The notes under the pieces were generated by a model. The model was given only the letters and a program-made list of their open reading frames with translations. It was not told the DNA's origin and ran no database searches. Below, one piece after another: positions 44,618 through 55,785 of a stretch of DNA of 64,000 nucleotides. The position numbers and the translations under genes were made by a program. Source of the stretch: Polychytrium aggregatum (lineage: Eukaryota; Chytridiomycota; Chytridiomycetes; Polychytriales); assembly GCF_025602895.1 (NCBI RefSeq), contig NW_026516219.1:310001-374000 (forward strand). The letters are read 5' to 3'. The stretch's first letter is position 1; every line of letters begins with the position of its first letter.

Positions 44618-47600
44618 TTACTGCGAGAAGTGCATGCTGGTCTTGGACCGCAGCGGCTGCGCCGATCGGGTTCTCCTGGGCGGCGACTGCGAGCGGCTCT
44701 CCGGTAGCGACACCCCGGCTTCGTCGCCAACATCGATGAAGACGAGTTGTGCTGATTTCTTCCGCAGCCGCTGGGCGAGGATGCTGTCGCGGACATCGAG
44801 GATGTCGGAGCCGATCTGGCATGGAGAATCGCAGAGCGGTGTGTGAGAGATGAGTGCGCATCGACTGCGAACGGCCATGGCAGGCATGATGTGTATGTAA
44901 TCGCTGCGACGGCCCTACCATCCTGATGCGCCCCAGTATCCCACCCGTCGGTAGACTGCCCGGCCCAGACAGCACATCTTCTTGCATCGCCTCAACTTGC
45001 TCGTTCTGGAGCTCAAAAGCCCGTCTCGTGGATCTTGTGTGGTACACTGAACTTGGGGGACTCGTTGCCACCCATTCACTATTGCTTTCGTATCGGCCCG
45101 AGCGGCCGCGGCCATCCGGCGAGGCTGTCCGGCAACGATCAATGGGGCCGCTGACAATCGCGGTGTTAGAGAAGGCAGTCGGTGGGGGCATGAATGGCGG
45201 GGGCATGAATGGCGAGGGCACGACGTCTGTCGCAGCATCGGCAAAGGAACACACCTGCTCCGGCTTCTGTCCGCCGAGGTGCTCCATGTCCGAGCCCGCC
45301 AAGGACCATGGGGGCGACATGGTCCGGGTGCCTGCAGCGCGACCTGGATCGGAAGCAGCTGGGTGCTCGGGGTCGGTGTCAGGAGAGAGTGCCCGGAACG
45401 GTCGCTGGTGAGCCGGGTCGGAGTGGCCCGCATGCGGGGCAGCGGAGCGGCCGGCACCGGATTCAGCCAGACTCTGCTCCCGGCGCTTCAGAGCCCTCTG
45501 CAGAGTCTCCAGGTCGGTGTCATAGCCCGTTTTCTGCTTGAAGGCCAGCAAAAGCGACACCACGAGGTTCGTGTACTGCTCGCGCTTGGCCTCGATATCC
45601 TCGGCTGGGGCATTGCCGCGCTTCATCACCGCTGTCTCGGACTTGAGAATCTTCATCTTGCGGAGCTTGTCGCTCACCTCGGGAAGGGCCAGGAACAGGG
45701 TATACAGCTCCGATGCCGCAGGAGGGGGAGGATGGCTGGGAGCCGGGGTCGGAGCTGGCCTGGTGGTGGACCTGCTGCTTGGCTGGCTCTCGGATGCGCC
45801 CGCTGGGTGTGGTGGGCGAATGGTCCTACTGACGATCCGGAGCACCTCGCGGATGCTGTAGAGCGCCCGCTCGATAATGGCAATGCCCGTCGATGCATGG
45901 ATTCGAATCTCGTCCGCAGTGAGGGTGTCCTGGAGATGCACCGATATCCGGGTTTGCTGGATAGCAGAGAGGTCCCGGTAGCTCGGCTCAGAACCAAAGT
46001 TTGGTACGGCTGCCTCGAAAGTCCGCTGCACCAGATCGAGAATGCTGGTTCCGGTGGGTCGGGCTGATGCCTCGGCAGTGTCGCCCGGAGACTCGAACGT
46101 CACTCCCGACGTGATGAGGTTGGCACACTGGAAGATGGACCGGATTTCCTTGCGAGCAAACTCGTAAGCGCGATTGATGTCGCTCTCAGCCTGGCGCGCC
46201 CGTCGCTGGGAGCGAGTGAGGTCGTTGCGCAGGGAGTCGTTCTCTGCCTCCAGAGCACGAATACGCTGCTCGAGCTGCCGGCGGGTCTCTTCGTCGATTC
46301 TAGCCGAGCGCTGCGGTGAAAGTTCCGAGGAGGCGTCCGGGATAGAGAGCCGAGCAATGGCAGCTTGCGGGGGCTGAGGCGAGAGTTTAGCGTCCGAGTA
46401 GTTGGCGCTGGTGCGGGCTGCGGCGGAAGCGTCAAGCGAGCCAGAGTCGTCGGCGTTGCCGTCGTCGATGTCGACACCGGTGGCGCCGAGGATGTACTGC
46501 CGGATCTCCCTGGTTGCCGCGACGCCCGCAGGCGACTTGCGCTTGTTGTTCATGGCCGTCATATCAACTTGGCCCTCCGTCACCAGGAGTTTGACCAAGC
46601 CGAGATCACCGCTGCGAGCGGCAAAGTGGGCAGGCGTGTTGCCATCAAAATCGGCAACGTTGGGATCAAATCCCTGTTCGATGAAGAAGGCCACCAAGTC
46701 GTATAGGGCCTCTCGTGCCGAAGCCGGGGCTCCCGAGTCGCTTCGCTTTGCTGTGTCTTCTTCCAGTACCGAGGCCTCGGCAGCAGTATCGGTGTCAGCC
46801 TTGGACTTGTAGGGCTCCTGGAAAAGGCACAAACAGTTAACAATCCGCACACCAGCGCCTGCGCGATCGGCTCTACAGGCAGTAGGGAGACACTTGCCCG
46901 AAGGAGGTAGTGCAGGCAAGTCTTGCCGCTTTTGATGTTGCGAACGCTGATGTCGACGCCCTTCTCGACCAGCTTGCGGATGACCGCCGGGCTGGCGGGG
47001 CTCTGCAGGGGACGGACTCGGCAGGCAACATGAATTGGGGCCAGGCCGGTACTTGGGTCGATGTGGTTGAGGTTGGCGCTGGAGATGACATGGAGCAGCG
47101 ACTCTAGATTGTGGAGATCCTGGCGCTTGATGGCGCTGATGAGCGTGATGTGGTTCTGCGAGAAATCTGGGGGGCCAAAGGGCGAGAGCTCAAGCTCGTT
47201 TGATGAGCCCGCCAGGGATGGAGCCGATTGGTCAGGCCGGGACCCACCCTGGTTGGCAATCATAAAGACATAGTTCTTGAGCAGCAGCTTGAAGTTTTTG
47301 AAGAACGTTGGATGCTGGTTGCCGATCTCGACAAGGGCGCTTTCAGGGAAGAGCGCCTAATGAAAATGAAAGCAAGTGCGATCAGCATAGGGACAGATCG
47401 CGGCAGCGAAGGAGCTGCCAGGATGACACATGGCAAGAAAAGCAGTTCAACCCAAAGGACACCGACGAGCCCATGCAGCTCAGATGAGAACTTGGACTGG
47501 ACATAAGGAGCTGCACAGAGAGTGGCCGAAGCAGGAAAGACCACAGGCAAAACCGCAACAAACCAAGCAACAGCTACAGCTTCGTTCATTCTAAGGAGAC

Positions 47601-48949
47601 ACAGCAACGCAGATCGCCGCCCGAGCTGGAGAGCCGCGGTCGATGCTGTCGCTGATGGTCCGTGAGCAGTCGTACTGGATACACACCTGGATGCCGCTCT
47701 GGGCGAGTGTCACTTCTTCAAAGGCTTGGAGGACGTCAGGGTGCGTCTGTCCGTACTGCAAGGCAGTCCAGCCGTGGTTGTCCGTGAGCATGTAGTTGGC
47801 ATTGAACTGGAGGAGAGTGCGGACGACCTGGGCATGCCCATCGCGCGCTGGCGAAGGGAAGGACGAGGGACGCATATTCATGTTAGCGCCAGCAACATGG
47901 CCGCTGTCCAGGATGCTGCGGGGACAGTCGACAGGAACTTCCCCCCCCCGGACAACCGTCGAAGCATCCAGACAACCGTCGAAGCATCCAGACAAGCGCC
48001 GAACCATCCAGACAAGTGTCGGACAACCGGCGATATTGACAAAATGCAAGAGTCAGAGGGGGTGTTGGCTGCTTACCGGCATACATCAGCGCCGTCGCTC
48101 CGTTCTTGTCCTGTCGGTCCGGATCCAGGCCCGCCTCCATCAGAATGCGGACGAGGATTTCCTTGCCCAGATAGGACACCAAGCAGAGCGGCGTGATGCC
48201 CCGGAGGAACGGTCCGTCCTGGGGCTTGTTCCAGATGTCTTCGAAACTGATGCGCTGCTTCGATGTGTGGTTGAGAAGGAGACGGATGCAGTCGATGTGG
48301 ACCGGCTGGCATTCGGTGATCTCGTTGTAGTTGGTGCGGGTGATCAGCATTACATCGCTGGAGCCGTATATGGCGCAGACGACTGCCGTTCTGGAGTTGC
48401 AGGCAGGAAAGTGGCCCCGAGCAGGGCAAATGTCAACGGCCGGTTAGTTGGATGCCAGTCGGGGGAGTCGCTGCGGCCTCTGGAGCCGCATTGCAGCGAG
48501 CGCAAATTCTCAAGGCTGGCTCGGGTTTGCAGAGGGATATCTGCCTGATCGCTTGGCTGATGAAGCAAGAAACGGGCCACTCGACGATCCACTGCTGCAG
48601 TCAGCCGATCGCAAGTAGCCGAGTCCAACCCTGCCCCAGCTTACCTGCCCTTGGAGTCTCGGCGGTTGACCTGGGCGCCGTTTTCCAGCAGCAGCTGGAC
48701 CATCTCCAGATGGCCCCGCATCACAGCGATGTTGAGGGGAAGGGCTCCGTAGACCTCGGGCTCGGCCAAGGACTGCGTGGGAGTGGAAGTTGCGGATGGA
48801 GAGAGCTGGGCGATCGAGCACCGTTGAACGGACGACCAGGGAACTCTTGAATTCGGATGCAGTCCCGACTGGAGCAGCTCGGAGGCTGCTGCCACGTCGT
48901 TGCGGAAGGCTGCATCGCAGAGGGTAGTGCATGGGGCGTCTGCGAGCAT
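44618..48949 (-). CDS. large ankyrin-repeat protein with coiled coil
   Basis: Six exons join in phase: 48645-48949, 48077-48390, 47687-47847, 46898-47356, 44919-46817 and 44618-44815 (1,111 residues). Residues about 1-480 hold at least seven ankyrin repeats, for example PLNIAVMRGHLEMVQLLLENGA, GATALMYAARDGHAQVV and GNTPAHFAARSGDLGLVKLL. A coiled coil follows (DEETRRQLEQRIRALEAEND...RQAESDINRAYEFARKEI), then a helical, Pro-punctuated region and a Ser/Pro-rich tail. The intron at 46818-46897 begins GCAAGT instead of GT. Start: the Met at 48949 directly precedes the first repeat; an in-frame ATG at 49351 would add an Arg/Ser/Pro-rich leader of 134 residues. No APSES or other DNA-binding domain is seen. 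Role unknown; probably a scaffold. Confidence 0.85.
47953..48025 (+). repeat. 20-bp repeat in an intron of the ankyrin gene
   Basis: A unit like GACAACCGTCGAAGCATCCA occurs about three and a half times with a few changes (GACAAGCGCCGAACCATCCA), just after a run of nine C. It is within intron 47848-48076. Confidence 0.75.
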
Positions 48950-49684
48950 GACTGGAGCCTGGGCTGCGACTGACGCTGAAGCAAGAGTAGTGGAGGCGAT
49001 GGGGGACAAGCACCGGATGGAAGCAGAGCCTCGGAGACAGGACGGTTCAGGACGTCGGGGCCGCGAGAGCAGGATGTCTGGCCAAGGCGAGACGGCGAGA
49101 CGGCGGCGCTTTCGGGGCCAAGGGAGCGATGGCAGAAAAAGAAAACCTCGGGCAGCGGCATCGCTGGTGGAGCGAGTTGTGTTCAGGCCCGAGATGGACA
49201 AAGCGCTGGGCCCACCGCTGCGAGACAGCAGTGCCGGACAGCGGCCGAGACCACCGACACAGTCCGCACAGCAGGACGCCGTCAACGGAGCCGGTGCGAT
49301 AGTCAGAGGAGCCCGGCGATCGTTGCCGAGCAGGACTTCGGCGGACCGCATATGTTAAGCGAGGGGTGCGCCTGGGTTGATGGGCGGTCCCATCCCGCTG
49401 CAACGGCCCTTGCCAAACAAGGTTGGTTGCTGCTGCACTGGGATGCAGGGTCCTGGCTGTGGGTGGGGCGAGTACCGTGGGGCGAAGCTGCTGGTGCAAC
49501 TGCCCTCCCACACACCCGCCTGCCGGCCTGAATCGCAGCCTCGCGGGCGGATGAGCATGTTGAATATGTTTTGCCAGCCCAGGTGTTCGCACTGAAACGG
49601 GCTGGATGAATGCGTGTGTATTCCCCCATCAAAATGACGCTGCGGCGCCCTGTTTCATCTGGGCCCCAGCCTGCACATCAGCAC
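48950..49684. other. intergenic region between ankyrin and RING genes
   Basis: Upstream side of the ankyrin gene (leftward) and 3' side of the RING gene. If the upstream ATG at 49351 is used, 48950-49351 is coding. Nothing else recognised. Confidence 0.4.
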
Positions 49685-50929
49685 CTAGCCAAAGTAAAGC
49701 CGAATGCACTGCTTCTGCTTGAAGGCCGAGCGACAGCAGGGGCAGAATCGCGTGCTCCCGCTTCCGACAGTGAAGAGGTAGTCGACGCACTCGACGCAGA
49801 GAACATGTCCACAAGGCAGTGCCTTGTTCATGCCGAGCTGCTTCTCGCCAAAGCAGATGGGGCAAAATATGTGGGGGGTCTGTCTGTCCGAGCAGTCGAC
49901 GATACTCCTGCGCGGCGATTCGGGGGCAGGCAAACCCTCGCCCTCAACGACCGGGATTTGAGATTCGTTCAGTACTTGGGCAATATCAGTCTCGGCGAGG
50001 CTGTGGTGAACCGACGGCGGTGTGTGATCGTCGGAATCATCCGTCAACTCCGTCGCACGCTGGCCAGAGGGGCTCAAGGAGTCTGAGGATTCAGAGGGAT
50101 CGGAAACGTTAGGAAGGCCCGATGGATTGCGGGCAAAGCTCGCGTGGTGGGGGCTTGAGAGCGACTCTCCATTCGCATTGGTCCACGCCGCCGAGACGTT
50201 CGACAGCGTCCGAGAGAACGAGAGAGCGACGGTATCGAGGGCCAGCGAGAATCCCAGAGCGATCGAGCGAAGTGTCGACTCGGCGGGTGGCTCGGCATCG
50301 CCAGCATTCTCACGGAGGTGTTGAGGGAGGGAGGATACGCGCGGCGGGATGTACGGCGGACGCTGTGACATTCGGATGGACGGTCTCTGCGAGCCCGGAT
50401 CCGCTTGCGGAGCGGCGTGCGATACGGTTCTCACGGACAGGGGCGGTGCCGATTTCGTGCCGGAGGAGCAGCGATGGGTTTGGGCCGTGCTTTCATGAAC
50501 ATGGGATTCCGACATACTTGACTGGCGCCGCTCGGGGCAGGGGCTGGACAAACGACGCTCGGCAGGCCAGCTGGATCGACAGCGAGACGGCCCGGGCTGT
50601 AGAGAAGGGCTTTCGGTATTACCGCGTTCGTGCGGATGTTGCTCTAGCTGCCCCGGCTTGACCAAGGCCTGATCATGATGGGCAGTGGTCCTGCGATCCA
50701 GAGGCGGCCCTGCTGTTTCGGTGAGCCGGTGCTCATGTTGGCCCCGGCCAGAGGTGCTGCAGCTGGAACTGTGATCAGCAAAAGCCGATTCGACCACGGA
50801 CGGAATGGCCATATCCTCGACGATCGCCAAGTTTGAACCGCGGTCACAGTGCAGGGCTTGATCCATTTTGCTGTTCCGGGCGAGCCATATGCCAGAGGGC
50901 GAACCAATGTCAGACGACCACAACCACAT
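49685..50929 (-). CDS. RING-finger protein (C-terminal C3HC4 RING)
   Basis: Likely E3 ubiquitin ligase. A continuous frame ends in a RING within the last 60 residues: CPIC, then ALPCGHVLCVEC, then FCPCC, with all eight metal ligands in C3HC4 spacing, ending KQKQCIRLYFG. The first 350 residues are Ser/Pro/Arg-rich and look disordered except for a short helix (about ALGFSLALDTVALSFSRTLSNV). The start is uncertain: ATG at 50929 (MWLWSSD) or at 50866 (MDQALHC). No membrane span. The substrate is unknown. The RING-at-C-terminus layout is common in fungi and does not identify a subfamily. Confidence 0.8.
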   Translation of the reverse strand: MWLWSSDIGSPSGIWLARNSKMDQALHCDRGSNLAIVEDMAIPSVVESAFADHSSSCSTSGRGQHEHRLTETAGPPLDRRTTAHHDQALVKPGQLEQHPHERGNTESPSLQPGPSRCRSSWPAERRLSSPCPERRQSSMSESHVHESTAQTHRCSSGTKSAPPLSVRTVSHAAPQADPGSQRPSIRMSQRPPYIPPRVSSLPQHLRENAGDAEPPAESTLRSIALGFSLALDTVALSFSRTLSNVSAAWTNANGESLSSPHHASFARNPSGLPNVSDPSESSDSLSPSGQRATELTDDSDDHTPPSVHHSLAETDIAQVLNESQIPVVEGEGLPAPESPRRSIVDCSDRQTPHIFCPICFGEKQLGMNKALPCGHVLCVECVDYLFTVGSGSTRFCPCCRSAFKQKQCIRLYFG

Positions 50930-51898
50930 AATCGAGATCCGAATGGGATCACGCACCCCTCAAAGCCACGCATCAAGCGATCGGGCATGGCACGAGATCA
51001 ATAGTCGACTGCTTCAAATGCAGAGTCGTCACCTGCGGTATATGGGTATGCACTTCGGACAGCCCGATCAAACGAAGCACACCGGAGGAGTCGACAGCCG
51101 GGCTAGCTAGAAGTTGTGGGTCAGTCCCAAGAGTTGCGGTCTCGACGCATCCAGCCGAGCCTGGGTTTTATGTCGATCTGGCCGAGCCATGAGGGCAGTC
51201 TCCGACCATGGCCCCGGAGCAGCGCTTCCCTTCGTCCCCGAGCCGTGAGAAAGGGGCAAGGCGGAGTGCCTTCCGACCCACGCAAACGAGCTGGCTGCGA
51301 CGGATACCGCGGATGAGGTGTGCGAGTCGTATGGTCGTCTGTCACTGCGACATGAAGCCAACGGCGGCTTGGCGACGGCAGTGGCATAGATGTAGGCGGT
51401 GTGGAGGTGTGGTCCCTCAAAACCATGATCCGATCGCAGTGATGCGATCCTGCGAGCTGCAAGCTGTGACCGGGTGCAAGCTGCGTCTGATCATGTCAGC
51501 TGGGGTCCCAGCCGGCCCAAGTGTGATCCGATGAAGCGGGGGAGGGCGGCATGATGCCACCTCAGCACCTGTCGACAATACAGTTTTGGCGATTTCGCCA
51601 TTGATGCAGTTGTTTGGAAGCCGAGCGACACCAGTTCACACCAGTCGATACAGCCTGACTGCTCTTGCGTAGCGATAGCCGTTGCCGCCGGTGTAATATT
51701 CTATTGCCCATTGCAAGGATGCAGCCGGCAGTACGGATATCCGGCATGGCATACCACACAGATCTCACACTTGCAAAGCTGACGAGCTGTCTTGCTTTCG
51801 CTTTGATAGACGATATCTTGAACACCCGAGCGAAGGATCGCCATGGGAGCTGGAGTGCGACTACCCTCCACACACAATTCTGCAACAAAGGTGCTCTA
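50930..51898. other. intergenic region between RING and MICOS genes
   Basis: About 970 bp on the promoter side of the RING gene and the 3' side of the MICOS gene. Nothing recognised on either strand; no tandem repeat of note. Confidence 0.4.
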
Positions 51899-53447
51899 TC
51901 ACTTGTCCTTTCCAATGCCGAGCCATTCGTAGGCGTTCGACAGGGATTGTGAGAACTGCTCCGTTGTCTTGGATAGAGAAATGTTGGGAAGCTGGATGCC
52001 GCCCTTGGCGAAAATGTTGCGTGTCGTCAAGGGATACCAGTAGACGAACGATCCGGCTGCCAAAGCAAGGGGCGCGGCGATGCGAACGCCGAGAGATCCT
52101 AGAGAGGAGAAACAAGCGCACAATACGACGGGATAGCCGCCCGCCCCACAATAAGAAGATAGAGCAGGCAGAAGGTGAACGCAGATCGATGTGAGAAATC
52201 AGGACCGTGTGAGGATTTGGACAACGGGGATGGCGCTGACTGGCTTGAGCCTGTCGAAGCGACGGCAATCCTTGTCCCAGACAGTGCAGAAAGGGAAGGG
52301 GCTTACTCTTGTTGGCGATGATCGATCCCGCGAATGTCGATATAGTCACGTAGAGAGCACCAGGAAGAAACTTTTCGTCCGGATGCACAAAGGTGGCCAG
52401 ATTGTCTGGGGGTGGGCAAGGTCGGTGGATCGGGAGAAGGTCGTCAGCCATGCCAACACGAATAGGGACCAGCGGCACTATGAATCGATGGGAAGCTGAA
52501 ATATGCAGCAAGATGCACCATAGGAATACAGGGCTTGGTGAGGGCACAGAGACAACGAGGGGGTCGTGCTTACTTCTCACAGATCGCTCAACCTGGATCC
52601 ACTCATCAACGCCCGTCTGGATAGCTGCGCGGGATGTCTTGAATTGGTCCGTGACAAAGAAGCGAGCCTGGGGGGCGAAAAGAACGAAAGGATCTCAGAT
52701 TAGGCTCGGAAAACGAACCAGGGGATGGAATATCGGTGGAGGGATACGCAGTCCTCGCATGTTCCGGGTTGTAAGTGGATCTTGATGAGGGACCAGGAGA
52801 CCGAAGGCGGACACAGCAAGAGAATCCTCACCCACCTCGCGAATGGAGAGCTCGATCGACGTGGGTTCATCCACGATTTCGTATCGAGCCTCAGGCTCAT
52901 CGTATATGGAGAGCACCTGGGAGACGGAGCGATTGCAGAGAGGGTTGGAAAGCCATCCACGAAGGACTCTGCAGTCTGATCTGAGGGGAGCGAGACGCCA
53001 AGCACGGGAGCAGCAATACAGCCCGTCGAAGGACATGTGTCGCCGGTCCGATAGATGACTTCTTTGCCCGCAGTCATGAAGGGGGCCCAGCCTACTTTTT
53101 TCGCAGGAACAAACGAGGCACTCGAAGGAGAATCGGCGGGGGCCGAGGTGGCGGAGGACTCGGCATAGATTCCTGCGGAGGGGTACAGGGCGTAGAGGGA
53201 TGCCGATCCGACGAGCAGAGCCGAGACAGGGATGGCGACCGAGCGCGAGGCAAGCTGATTGTTAGGAAAAGAGAGCGTGAGAGAGGAGTAAGTGCATGCG
53301 CAGATCATGCCAGAAGGCAGACCCAGAGCCTGGTTTGGCTGTGAATGGATACGCAGCCACAGATTGCACCGAGAGAATATGAGGGCAGAACGACATTGTG
53401 ATGAAATGCAGCGAGCAAAGCCCTACTCTAGCGGCCGACGATGCCAT
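51899..53447 (-). CDS. MICOS complex subunit MIC26/MIC27 (apolipoprotein O-like)
   Basis: A cristae-junction protein of the mitochondrial inner membrane. Six exons join in phase: 53427-53447, 53096-53254, 52836-52916, 52574-52667, 52307-52405 and 51899-52098 (217 residues). The first exon is only seven codons (MASSAAR); the next intron has a perfect CTAAC branch point next to its acceptor. Features: an N-terminal hydrophobic stretch (VAIPVSALLVGSASLYALYP), YDEPEARYEIVDEPTSIEL, an amphipathic region VTDQFKTSRAAIQTGVDEWIQ, then the family core DEKFLPGALYVTISTFAGSI and VRIAAPLALAAGSFVYWYPL, the two-span hairpin with Gly motifs. The C-terminus is a short helix. Length and order agree with fungal Mic26/27; which of the two cannot be decided. 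Confidence 0.88.
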
Positions 53448-53949
53448 GACGATCGGTGGACGGGAGATGGGCTTGGTCTGGATGTTCGACAGCGACAGCT
53501 TGATGCAGCGACAGAGGCCAAAAGACGAGCCGGCTGTTTTGCGCTCTGCTGGACGCGAAACGTGACTGGCTCGGTGTGGCTTGTGCGGGCGAGTTGCTGG
53601 TGTGATGCTGGAACTGATGGGATGCGGGGACGATCCTGCCGGAAGTGCTGGGATGGTGCTGGGATGGTGCTGGGATGCCCAATGTCGTCACTGGGATGCG
53701 GCAGATCCATGCCCGAACTCGCCTCCTCCATGTTCATCGAGGATGAGGGATGCAACGATGAGCTAAACGACCCCCCAATGTCCGCCCATACCCAGCATCC
53801 CGCAGACAGCCCCCGCACGGAAGGGGCTGCAAACTGCCCAAAGGCAGAGAAAGTATTTGATGTATCTGGCGATCATGGTCGATCGAGCCTCTTTATTCTT
53901 CACACATGGATACACCAAGTAGCACGCACGCACGGAGCGCGGGATCGAT
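53448..53949. other. intergenic region between MIC26/27 and L5
   Basis: 500 bp holding the MICOS promoter and the L5 3' end. A GATGGTGCTG repeat (three copies) lies at about 53650-53676. A second, shorter repeat was not found; no gene recognised. Confidence 0.4.
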
Positions 53950-55499
53950 TTACTCGTCGTCCTCGGCAGAGGCAAGCTTGCGGTGGAAGGCAGCCAGCTT
54001 CTGCTTGACGGTGTCGCGGCGCTGCTTGAGGTTGCGGCGGTGGGACTTGAAGGACTTGGAGCGCTTCTTCTCCTGCTCGCTGAGAACGTAGTCGGACTTC
54101 TTGGGGGTGGGATCCTCACGGATCTTCTCGTGGGCCTCGGTGTACATGTCCTCGATGTCCTCGGCGGTGACACCCTTCTCGATGAAGCGAGAGAACTGCT
54201 TGTTGTAGGCCTCCTCATCTTCCTCAAGGAGGTACTCCATGTACTCCGAGACGTGGATACCGAAGATGTAGTTGCGGAGAACCTCGGCATCGAGGGACTT
54301 GGCGTCCTTGTCGTAGCCGGGGAAGCGCTGCTCGGAGTGGGGAATGGCGAGGCCACCATCGACAGCACCCTTCAGAGCACCAAAGATACGAGAGCCGGTG
54401 GTGGTGGGGCGGAGACCGACATCGAGGAAGGCCCTGAAGGGCTTGGGTCCGTCGTCGACGGGCTCAACCTCGTACTTCTCACCGTTGATCTCCTCGTTAC
54501 CGGGGTAGTGCTTGTCAAGACCAAGCTTCTGCAGGACACGGCGAGCCAGGAGCAGGCCAGTGGCGTAGGCAGCAGCGTAGTTGGTCAGACCGACCTCGAC
54601 GCCGTAGTTGGGGAGCTCGTGGGAGTAAGCGGCAGCAAGGACGACATCGCCGGTGATCTTGGCGTAGACGATCTGGGTGATGATGTCCTTGTTGGTGAGA
54701 CGGACAACCATGCGGTACTTGGGCGAGTTGTACTTGTTCTTGGCCTGGGTCACGAGGCGCTTGCGGGCATAGTAGTCAGTCTTGCCCTCTGTTCCGGCGG
54801 ATGGATCGCGTTAGATTTGATTGCGCCATGACGGGCCGCCGCCAGCACCCGCACACGCTCAACGATCAGATAGGGGCGAAATGTAGTCTACACGATGTTT
54901 CAGATGAACTAAGACTAATAAATTGGTAGCATCATGTTGTGAGCTCGGGGCCAGGATCGGCGCCAGACGAAGCAACGTACCACGGCGTCTGCGGTACTTG
55001 GTCTGGTAACGCTTGTAGTAAGCCTTGTTCTTGACAACCTTGACGAAGGGCTGTGGACATCGGCACGAAACATTAGGAGGGACGCGAGAGAATCGGGCTG
55101 CACGTCTCTGGGTCGCTGATGCATCCGCCCATCCGTCCATCCGTCCATGGCTATTGGCGGGGATTCAGTGGAATTGATGTGTGTTCATCACAAGAATCAG
55201 GTGAACTAAGCTTTGTTTCCGCATCATCATCGCTGCCTGTGTCGACCGAGCCATGTCCGCAGATCGAAATAGCTTCGACTGGCGTGCTTGGCTCGCACGA
55301 GCCAAGCCAGACGCGCGCTGTCCAGTTGCGAGGAATCGAGTCCAAGTTCTGCAGCCATTGGGACGGGCGGATGGATGGATGGGATGGACGCATCGATGCA
55401 CGGAAAGATAGATAGATAGATGGATGGATGGATGCACGGATAGATGGATGGATGGATGGATGGATGCGCATCCGATCATGTCGCGGCTTCACCTACCAT
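53950..55499 (-). CDS. RPL5: 60S ribosomal protein L5 (uL18)
   Basis: Binds 5S rRNA and enters the 60S subunit as part of the 5S RNP. Three exons: 55497-55499 (only the ATG), 54981-55050 and 53950-54788, 303 residues. The ATG-only exon is supported by the ACCATG/GTAGGT donor and by the next exon beginning with CCC TTC GTC AAG, which restores [17 protein letters not shown], the conserved N-terminus. Other marks: [16 protein letters not shown] across the second splice, [38 protein letters not shown] and a basic C-terminal region ending in an acidic patch. Length is normal for eukaryotes. Intron 1 (55051-55496, 446 bp) carries a GGAT repeat. It is divergent from the L14 gene. Confidence 0.97.
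55381..55467 (+). repeat. GGAT/GATA tetranucleotide array in L5 intron 1
   Basis: Runs of GATG, interrupted by a few GATA and CACG units, fill most of this stretch near the 5' end of the L5 intron. The complement motif (ATCC) occurs in the first intron of the neighbouring L14 gene. Confidence 0.85.
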
Positions 55500-55785
55500 G
55501 GCGGCGGCTTAAACCCTGAAGAGGATTTGTGTGAAAGTGGAGAGAGGAAGAGGAGGATCCGACATGGCGCATTCCTGGGGCTGCCGATATCGAGCGAGAG
55601 CAGGTCAGCAGCGCTGCTGGGGGAAGGGTTGCGTGCGACGCGCTTGCGCCACGCGCCCTGTCGCGGCGCCTTGCCCGCCTGGGGGCATACGGGGCGTGCG
55701 AGTCGGCAGCACATGTCGAATTCCCTCCTCTCACTATTCGGGTCATATCTGTAATCTACGGGTCCCAACACACCACCAAGCCATA
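55500..55785. promoter_or_regulatory. divergent promoter of L5 and L14 genes
   Basis: 286 bp separate the two ATG codons, so both ribosomal protein genes are driven from here. The middle (about 55640-55710) is GC-rich with GCGACGCGCTTGCGCCACGC. A TCACTATT and AT-rich stretch precedes the L14 ATG. No TATA box is clear. Confidence 0.7.
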
